Part shown: piece after piece, positions 56,353-64,000 of the stretch
Numbering within the stretch: position 1 is the first letter of the stretch
Layout: every line of letters begins with the position of its first letter
DNA from: Branchiostoma floridae
Taxonomy: Eukaryota > Chordata > Leptocardii > Amphioxiformes > Branchiostomatidae
Length of the DNA: 64,000 nucleotides
Assembly: GCF_000003815.2 (NCBI RefSeq)
Contig: NC_049985.1
Location: 17,972,514-18,036,513, forward strand
Reading direction: 5' to 3'
Translations under genes and position numbers: made by a program
The notes under the pieces: generated by a model
What the model saw: the letters and a program-made list of their open reading frames with translations, nothing else
Databases searched by the model: none
What the model was told of the DNA's origin: nothing

Positions 56353-57115
56353 TAAGTCGAACACGTGAATGAATAACGTATCCTGGGGTCAATGACCCTT
56401 GGCACAGTCACGGCTGTCGCTTCATTCAGAGAAAGGCAGACTTTTGTTTGAACATTTATTTATTAATGAAAGCTCAAATCAGCCTGCAGGCCGCTTTTCA
56501 TTGAGGTCATGAGGGAAGAGGGTCAAATAAAGTATATAACAGACATACATACTTGAACTAGCGGCTGCCAATGGTGCTGCAGCCAAACGTCCGGGTTTTC
56601 TATGTCGTTCTCACAACTCCCTTGCCGTCCATGACGACCTGTGTCTGTTAGGCAACGTTATACAGTAGCACATGTACATTCATATTACTGGTATGTCCGT
56701 GTGTAAATACTGCATATCAAAGTGGATACAACATGCCTGGATAAACCATGTTAGGAGTGTAGATAACTCTCACTCACTCGTCCCACACACGTGTATTATC
56801 TGCGCGTCATACCTGAATAAATAGCACTGGCAGCTTTGCGTACGAGTTGAATTTCAAAGTCGGTCACGATGACTCCGGCATTCCTTATCCCGCGATCTGA
56901 CGTTGTTTGCCCGGTACCAAAGTCCAGTTGTTTCAGCAACTTGTAGTCAGCGCAAATTCGTTATTAAAAGCTGCACACCACCCAGCGTACGGATGGCCAC
57001 GGAATCTCTAAACGTGAGAACCTCAGTTTTCCCTACTTTTATCTGTACGTTACTTTTCTTAGCACCTCTCTGTCGTTTGTATAGACTGTTAAGTACGTAA
57101 CTTTCTGTTACTGTA
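56353..57115 (+). other. Duplicated PhyH upstream DNA without PhyH exons (unit E)
   Basis: Bases 56353-56900 match 6834-7410, including the retroposon-like insertion. From about 56900 the sequence matches 25068-25275 and not unit B. No PhyH exon follows. Confidence 0.65.
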
Positions 57116-57313
57116 AGGGCGCGGTCACATAGGTCGTTCGATCATTTTTGATGCCATATGATTTTCAAGCAGGCCGTGACAGAACCAACCATCGACATGG
57201 ATCCAAAACAGTATTTTGTGTTCCAAGACAGTTGAACTTTGCAGGGGATTTACATTTTTGTCCTCCAAAATGCACAAAGTTTGCGATCGTACGACCTATG
57301 TGGCCACGCCCTG
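57116..57313. mobile_element. MITE, about 198 bp
   Basis: The ends AGGGCGCGGTCACATAGGTC and (reverse complement of the right end) AGGGCGTGGCCACATAGGTC are inverted repeats. A related, partly deleted copy is at 25479-25680. Confidence 0.82.
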
Positions 57314-57535
57314 ATACCCCTGTCACATTATCCACGATCTTCAGGCATATCGATGGAAGATTGGCCATATTCAATATCAACAGAGGGCTGCTCGTATCTT
57401 TACCTGAAAATCGTCCCTGTCACATATAAGCCATACATGTACAATTGTTGTGCAATAAATATATCATTATAAGCGAGACTCGGACGACTGCCGCAGACTC
57501 GTCGTCCGATCGATTTACGCCAAATGTGACGGGTA
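57314..57535. mobile_element. Second MITE, diverged ends
   Basis: The left end atacccctgtcacattatcc and the reverse complement of the right end tatacccgtcacatttggcg are loosely inverted. The right arm carries the gactcgtcgtccgatcgatt segment also found in the MITE at 25286-25478. Confidence 0.55.
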
Positions 57536-59276
57536 TAAACTACAGGTGTGAGCATCGCCCTCGCAGACACAGCTATTGGTGATTCCGTGTTTGCATGACG
57601 CATTTCAACTATACTACCCCCCTCACATGTAGCGAAAATCGATCGGACGACGAGACTGCGAGCTCTAGGGCACAACCCGACGTACGTGCAATTTGTCAGT
57701 ACGTTTTTGGGGAGGCCACGTCCGCCACGTATTTCTGAAAACGTTCAGGCTGTACAGGGCAGCAGCGTCGCCCGTACTAGCACGTACGGGAGGCGAATCC
57801 GCAGCCCGATGCCACACAAAGTTTTGCTTGCACGTAAAGTTCTACGACGTGTCTGCGTGCTCAAAAACCCGTCGGATTCCCTACGAGTTTGTGCTGAGGC
57901 GGTACTTACCACTTACGGTTCCCAAAAGATTGCCCAAGATTTAGCACGTAGACAGCACGTATTTGCACGTATAGCGGGTTGTGCCCTTATCTTAACGCAG
58001 TCACGTCTGTCTGAAATGTTGTCTAACCAGTCGGTCATTACCGGAGGCACCGAACTTTCGAACTGTCACCGCCCCACCGCTGACGTGGGAGGCGACGAAT
58101 GAGGCCGATAAACATCGTGTGACGTCACTGCAGGGTGTTTGGCCAGGAGCCAGGTCCAGGGTTCATATCCTGTCATGCTACCGATGCTGTACCCTTGGTC
58201 ACATTTCCTAATCGGGGCCGGCCGGGCTGTTTGTGGAAACGAAAATGTAAGGTTTGTGCAGATAGATATGCACAAGGCATGCTGTTTATTTATTTTTGGT
58301 CCTTGGTTTGATCTTTCGCCTAGCAGTCAACACCACAGCGCATCCAAGTCTAAAAATAGGCAAAAAATTGCTCATGTAGTACCAGGGTCAACCACCAGGA
58401 GGCCCAAAATCGACCTTCATCGTCAAGATCGATCGTCCTACCTACAGAAATTACTTAAAGAAAATCTCAATCCTTTTAGTTCTTAAGATATATCTCTAGT
58501 CTCAAAATAATACCTCCATCTTCAAAAGCGTAACAATAATAAAAACGATGATGATGTTGACAAGAAATATGTTTCTTTTACACATAAAGCCGCAAGTTCT
58601 CTTCAAACTGACGTCAGGTTTTATTTCGATATAAACAGGAGCATACAGTTTGCCATGGGCATGGCTTTAGTGGCACACTGATATGATGCATTTATGGGAT
58701 GCCATGGAATGTAAAGTAAGGTTATTAAACAGGCAGCCAATATTTGTGAGCCAATGCAGATATTTCTCACCCCCTCTTGCCTAAGACATAAAGTAAAGTC
58801 TTAAAGTAATAGACTCCAACTAAGAAATGACGACAAGCGAAGTACCTTTTCAGTACAGTTATATTAGGGCTGGCTTGTAGATTACAATCATGCTCGACAA
58901 TTTGAACTTTCTGGGAACGACAACAACTCGTTAAGGTACATCATTGTATCTTTGGTTTGGGTAGCTCAGCCTAATATTTTCAATGGCAAAGTATTTGTAT
59001 AACCTGTTCACACAACACAGCCAGTTTTTAAACTCTGGAGCACTATCAGTTCATTCACTATCATCGCCTTGGACTCTTGGTGGTTTTCCATAGCTTTCAC
59101 TATCGACAATGTCGGTTCTTACAACATTGATTTTCCTCCATCTCACTCTTTCTATTTGCTGTGTAGAGCTCAGGCAATACTCCTAACTGACTTCTTTCTT
59201 TGTAATCATTCCATATAATGTAATGATATGGCAAGACAAATTTGTGACGTAGTTTATACGGTTCGACGGCTTTATT
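57536..59276. other. Unit E spacer and 3' flank of TPR gene E
   Basis: No gene. A MITE end like that at 25286 lies at about 57612-57668. Bases about 57750-58040 match 9640-9930, a SINE-like copy lies at 58070-58290, and from about 58580 on the DNA is nearly identical to 10740-11413. The unit B intron is thus reproduced here without its PhyH exons. Confidence 0.6.
58070..58290 (+). repeat. SINE-like dispersed repeat, copy 5
   Basis: Same landmarks as the copies at 9975 and 45230, with short deletions around ggccaggagccaggtccagg. Confidence 0.5.
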
Positions 59277-62200
59277 CTAATCACGGAGGGTACCCCTACA
59301 TTTTTTAATGTTTTGATGTATTTTTACAACGTTGGGATGTGCCGGCCCATACATAACTTTCAGCATTTTTACTGACTGTTCAAAGTAGCTCAGAGCTTTA
59401 CTCTGATTACCGAGGTTATTCCAACATCCTCCAATGTTGTTAAGTGATGCAGCAATATCGGGATGTGCTGTTGTTTCCCCATAGACAGCTTTCCTCATCT
59501 TCAGTGACTGTTCGTGATACCAAATAGCATTTCTGTTATCGCCAAGGTCACTCCAACAGTTCCCAATGTTGTTAAGTGATGAAGCAATATCGGGATGTGC
59601 TGTTGTTTCCCCATAGATGACTTTCCTAATCTTCAGTGATTGTTCGTAATACCTGATAGCTTTCCTCTTATCGCCAAGGTCACACCAACACAGCCCAATG
59701 TTGTTAAGTGATCCAGCAATACCAGGATGCGCTGTTGTTTCCCCATAGATAGCTTTCATCATCTTCAATGACTGTTCGTGATACCTGATAGCTTTCCTCT
59801 TATCGCCAAGGACACTCCAACATGCTCCAATGTTGTTAAGTGATGACGCAATATCGGGATGTGCTGTTGTTTCACCATAGATAGCTTTCATCATCTTCAG
59901 GGCCTGTTCGAAATACCTGATAGCTTTCCTCTGATCGCCAAGTTCACTCCAACATGCTCCGATGTTGTTAAGTGATGACGCAATATCGGGATGTGCTGTT
60001 GTTTCACCATAGATAGTTTTCCTCATCTTCAGTGACTGTTCGTAATACCTGATAGCTTTCCTCTTATCGCCAAGGTCACTCCAACGGTTTCCAATGTTGT
60101 TGAGTGATGCAGCAATATCGGGATGTGCTGTTGTTTCCCCGTAGATGGCTTTCATCATCTTCAGTGATTGTTCGTAATACCTGATAGCTTTCCTCTTATC
60201 GCCAAGGTCACTCCAATGGTTTCCAATGTTGTTAAGTGATGCAGCAATATCGGGATGTGCTGTTGTTTCCCCGTAGATGGCTTTCCTAATCTTCAGTGAT
60301 TGTTCGTAATACCTGATAGCTTTCCTTTTATCGCCAAGGTCACTCCAACGGTTTCCAATGTTGTTAAGTGATCCAGCAATATCGGGATGTGCTGTTGTTT
60401 CACCATAGATAGCTTTTCTCATCTTCAGTGACTGTTCGTGATAATTGAGGGCTTCACTTTGGTCGCCAAGTTCTCTCCAACATACTCCAATGTTTCCAAG
60501 CAATGAGGCGATGTTAGGGTTCTCTTTGCTTTCTCCATGTAAATTATTTCCAACTGTGAGTGCCCGTCTGTAGTAGCTCATGGCGTTCGCAAACACACCG
60601 CGCTTTTGCAAGACCTCTCCTAAATCGAAAAGTATTTCCAACTGTTTTTCCTCGTCATTGCCCGCCTCTTCCAAAGCCGCTTCATGCTGACGTAAGGATG
60701 CATCTAAATGGAATAACCGCTGTGAAATTTGGCCCCTCGTTCGAGATGAGCTGTCAAAGATTGCGTCATGAAAGATATAAGTTCTTTGACTTTCCTTTGC
60801 AATTGTATCAATAATGCATGTCTTTAATGGAATGGCAGTATAGTAGTACCTGAACAACATTTTTGAGTCTGGTATGTAGAAAACAGACTGAACGAAAGTG
60901 TCATCTAAGTCAGGTTTATCCAATTGGATTTTCATCTCAGTGAGAGGAGACAGTCTGTCCTTCTGTCCTCCGTTGGCGATGTACGTTCTTAACCGCAGTT
61001 CCGCTGAGATGCTGATCAGTACAGTCAAGTGGTGGGCATCTTCCTCACTGATACGCTGTGTTTTATGTAACTCTTCTATCATTCCCCACACACTGGGGAT
61101 CGCAATACCACAGCAGATACTCAACACGTCGACGGCTACGCTAGGAAAACGGTATATTTCTTTCTTGACATCCAGAAGTTGTCCCGTCCGCTCAAAATCT
61201 GCTAGTTGATGAACATTATCCCTCAGCACTAGCATTGCTGACAGTCGTTGCTGAATACAATCCCTCTTTACTAGCATTGCTGACAGTCGTCCAAGATCAG
61301 CTGAACGATCTACGCTTTTGTTGACTCTGTCCGAATACTCGTCCACCAAAGAATCGTCTCCTGTTAAGTAGGTCACCCGTCTGAGGATGTCTGACAGGTG
61401 ATAGCCTTCCGCCAGGGCGATGTGCAGATGCTGATATTCGGCTAACTTTGCTGGAGTCTGGATGAGACTAACGGGATCCTTGGTTCTGGTTTTGTCTCTT
61501 CCAAAAGGAGTCTTAGAAGCCCATGGCATGAAGCCGTCGAAGGCAAAGCCGCGAGGTGTGACGGAGTCAAAGAACCAGTCTTTCTCTGGGTCTTCTGAGA
61601 AGAAGTCGTTGAGTGACGGGATGGCCATGGCTGGGAGGATGGTTTCCCCAAGGTTGATGACTTTTAGATGTGAGTAGTGTGTGAGATTTAGGAAGTACCT
61701 CCGTGCATCATCATCATCCTTCCCTTCCTCAATCAGAATGGCGAACTCCAGGTCGGAGTACGGCGTGACCAGTTCTGTGGCCTGTGAACCCAACCCGATG
61801 AAAGCGTACTTACACGGAGGAGGACCGAGTTTGGAAATACATTCGTCTGTCAGTACTTGGATGAACTCTTGTCTGTCAGCTGTGATCCTCTTGAACAAGT
61901 TCTTGATAGCTTCAGCTCGTTTGATCTCTACTTCTCTCACGACGGGATCGTCTTCATCATACTGATAAGGGTTGTGTTCCTGATGAATTGTGTCTAGCTG
62001 AGATTTCACACGGGCGCGCATGTTCTCCAGTTCCTTTATGTGATCTAAAGCGCTGCTGTACGGACACGGTTCACAGTCTAGCTTACAGGTATTCATAAGA
62101 AACTGTCTTTCTGTTTCTTGCAGCCTTGTTACCATGCTTTGTTTGTCTCCATCTGTCCGTGCCATGGAGGCGTTATACAGAGCTGCTGCCTGTGTGAATT

Positions 62201-62812
62201 TCCTACCTTCTCCTGTCCGCTTGCCTCGCTCGACGTAGACGTCACCCAACCTGCACAGACAGTCGGCTTCTCTAGCCTTGTCGGGCTTATAGCGATCTGT
62301 GAGTAGGAAGATGAATGAATATCAGGATTGGCCCGTCTCCAACATCTACATACGTCTTTGCTCCATACATACTGATGTTTTTGTTTTTTTTCTGGTATTC
62401 AGATACAAATAATTCAAATATAAGTCCATCTATGACGGTAATCATTACGATAAAAATTCTAAGCTTGGGTCAAAGGTATGAATGATTTTGTGTACGGATA
62501 TTAAGTTTAAATTTGTATCATAGTATACAGATAACATTTCAATTTAAAATTTGATAAACACCAATATTAGCTAACAAATATCTTTATAACACTTAAGAAT
62601 GTGACAAACTACATTTTACATAATAGAAATTATCCTTCAAAAACTCTATTGCGTTCTCAGAAGCAAAAGTAACTTTAAACAAGACGATTATATAATGTTT
62701 GAATGACAGACCATGAACCAGCTTCAGGGCGGCTGCCAGGTTCTGCTCTGCTGCGTCCAGGTCTCCATTTCCCAAGTCACGGTCTGCCGTCTGGAGGTAG
62801 CTGTGGTAGGAA
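59277..62812 (-). CDS. DUF294-type nucleotidyltransferase / TPR-repeat protein, paralogue E (5' exons outside window)
   Basis: Two minus-strand exons are visible: 62812-62712 (101 bp, SYHSYLQTADRDLGNGDLDA) and 62296-59277 (3020 bp). Exons 1 and 2 should lie beyond position 64000, past a LINE. The large exon has the TPR-like RLGDVYVERG motif, the nucleotidyltransferase core (LGPPPCKYAFIGLGSQ then SDLEF), the DUF294_C-like region and nine 44-residue TPR units. It is the closest relative of gene B: the last TPR unit, the TAG stop followed at once by AATAAA, and over 600 bases of 3' flank are nearly the same. A 42-bp tandem duplication (RLSAMLVKRDCIQQ then RLSAMLVLRDNVHQ) is unique to this copy. 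The frame is intact throughout. Confidence 0.85.
62297..62711 (-). other. Intron of TPR gene E
   Basis: AT-rich non-coding sequence between the 101-bp exon and the large exon. The same intron in gene B (14404-14712) is shorter but related near both ends. Confidence 0.6.
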
Positions 62813-63054
62813 CTGAAACAAGCCAATCAAATCATGTTCTTTTCGTTCAAAGCGCCTTGATGGTTGCGATGAACTGTAATTGTATGGTAATGATGCCATT
62901 TAATGGCCGCTGCAACGTTTGATACGAATGCTCCAGACCGGTATATATTATAAGGTATACCACGGGCTATAATATATACCACACGGGCTTTCATCACATA
63001 AATAACCGTTACGTTAGAATACATTTGTTTATTCATTTCGCGTCTCGGATGAAA

Positions 63055-64000
63055 ATTGCGCCAATATTACAGGTCATATTCTCCCAGTCAATATCCACGG
63101 GAGATGTTCCTGAAGATTGGAGAACAGCTAACATCGCTCCAATCTTCAAAAAGGGGGACAGAACCTTGCCATCAAACTATAGGCCGGTGTCTCTGACATC
63201 GGTCTGTGGTAAAGTGCTCGAACACATCGTGCACAGCCACATGATGAAACATCTAGACGCTCATGGCATTCTGTCCCCTGCGCAACACGGCTTCAGGAAG
63301 GGTCTGTCCTGCGAGAGCCAGCTGGTGCTTACCCTCCAAGACCTGGCCAAGAACATGGACCAGAACAAACAGGTCGATGCCGCGGTGCTTGACTTTAGCA
63401 AAGCATTCGATACTGTGCCACACGAACGTCTGCTGAGCAAGCTCGAGCACTATGGTATTTCTGGCCTCCTTCAGTCTTGGCTTAGGGCCTTCCTTACGGA
63501 GAGAACCCAGAGGGTTGTCTTTGACGGTGGAACATCTAAAGCTGTCAAGGTCACCTCTGGAGTTCCGCAGGGTACTGTGTTAGGCCCTCTGCTATTCCTG
63601 CTCTACATTAATGACCTACCCGATTCCGTAGACTCACATGTTCGACTGTTTGCTGACGATTGCTTGATTTATCGAACTATCAGCAAGCCTTCTGACGCAC
63701 AAGGGCTGCAGTCTGACCTCGATGCGCTAACAGAATGGCAAAATCGTTGGCTCATGTCGTTCAACCCCTCTAAATGTCACATCCTCCATATCACCCGTAA
63801 AAAGCACCCCATCATAACTCAGTACTCCCTCTGTGGAGAAGCCCTTACCGGTGTTAAGTCCCACCCCTATCTTGGAGTACAACTGTCCGACGATTTGCGG
63901 TGGGACACCCATATCAACCACGCCACTAGCAAAGCTGGTAAGGTCCTAGGAGTCATTCGGCGCAACTTGACCCATTGTCCATCTAGGGTCAAGGCCACTT
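63055..64000 (+). mobile_element. CR1/Jockey-group LINE reverse transcriptase, open to the window edge
   Basis: The plus strand is open from about 63050 to 64000. Reverse-transcriptase blocks are clear: DVPEDWRTANIAPIFKKGDR, NYRPVSLTSVCGKVLEHIV, QHGFRKGLSCESQL, AAVLDFSKAFDTVPHERLLS, SGVPQGTVLGPLLFLLYIND and the catalytic FADD box in RLFADDCLIYR, then SHPYLGVQLSDDLRWDTHIN. The endonuclease and the front of the RT are missing, so the copy is 5'-truncated at about 63055. It lies in the intron 5' of gene E's 101-bp exon. No stop codon or frameshift is seen, which suggests a recent insertion. Confidence 0.9.

Overview
This is animal genomic DNA with spliced genes, dense transposon debris, satellite arrays and two 100-base assembly gaps (43952-44051, 49914-50013). 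The gene families, the intron structure and the repeats fit an invertebrate deuterostome, most likely a lancelet (Branchiostoma). That identification is an inference from family resemblance; no species marker was found.

The backbone is a head-to-tail tandem duplication of a unit of about 13 kb, best seen as unit B (about 5.6-18.6 kb). Its order is: a 72-bp satellite array, the upstream region of a plus-strand phytanoyl-CoA dioxygenase-like (PhyH) gene, PhyH exons at 7.8-9.5 kb, a complete minus-strand gene for a large nucleotidyltransferase-TPR protein lying inside a PhyH intron, the last three PhyH exons at 16.9-18.1 kb, and then the next satellite. Five copies of the TPR gene (A-E) are present, all on the minus strand: A (423-2794, 3' part off the left edge), B (11414-16410), C (36185-42027), D (46142-51630, two frameshifts) and E (59277-62812, 5' exons off the right edge). 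PhyH 3' exons occur three times (3.7-5.1, 16.9-18.1, 52.4-55.4 kb). PhyH 5' exons are visible only in unit B; units C and E share a junction where these exons are missing.

The TPR proteins combine three copies of an N-terminal helical repeat, a DUF294-type nucleotidyltransferase fold with its DUF294_C partner domain, and 7 to 14 nearly identical 44-residue TPR units. The whole NTase-TPR part is one exon of 3-3.7 kb. Copy number, TPR number and 5' exon content differ between paralogues, as in a young expanding family. The pairing with PhyH is positional; no functional link is shown by the sequence.

The rest is mostly mobile DNA. 18.6-24.1 kb: satellite with a CR1-like LINE fragment and two related terminal-inverted-repeat elements. 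24.1-28.8 kb: duplicated PhyH upstream DNA, a LINE 3' fragment, several MITEs, a mariner-type foldback and a TTAA-flanked element. 29.56-35.41 kb: a CACTA-like transposon inserted in the satellite, carrying possible captured exons and a nested truncated LINE. 44-45.5 kb: a cadherin-like fragment, a tRNA-like sequence and a small MITE. 53.5-55.15 kb: a LINE fragment split by an inverted-repeat element, whose 3' tail has become a 56-bp satellite. 63.06-64.0 kb: an open LINE reverse transcriptase running off the window. Most notable are the NTase-TPR cluster, an array of eight to nine tandem splice donors at one PhyH exon end in all three copies, and satellite units that each carry a consensus CArG box.
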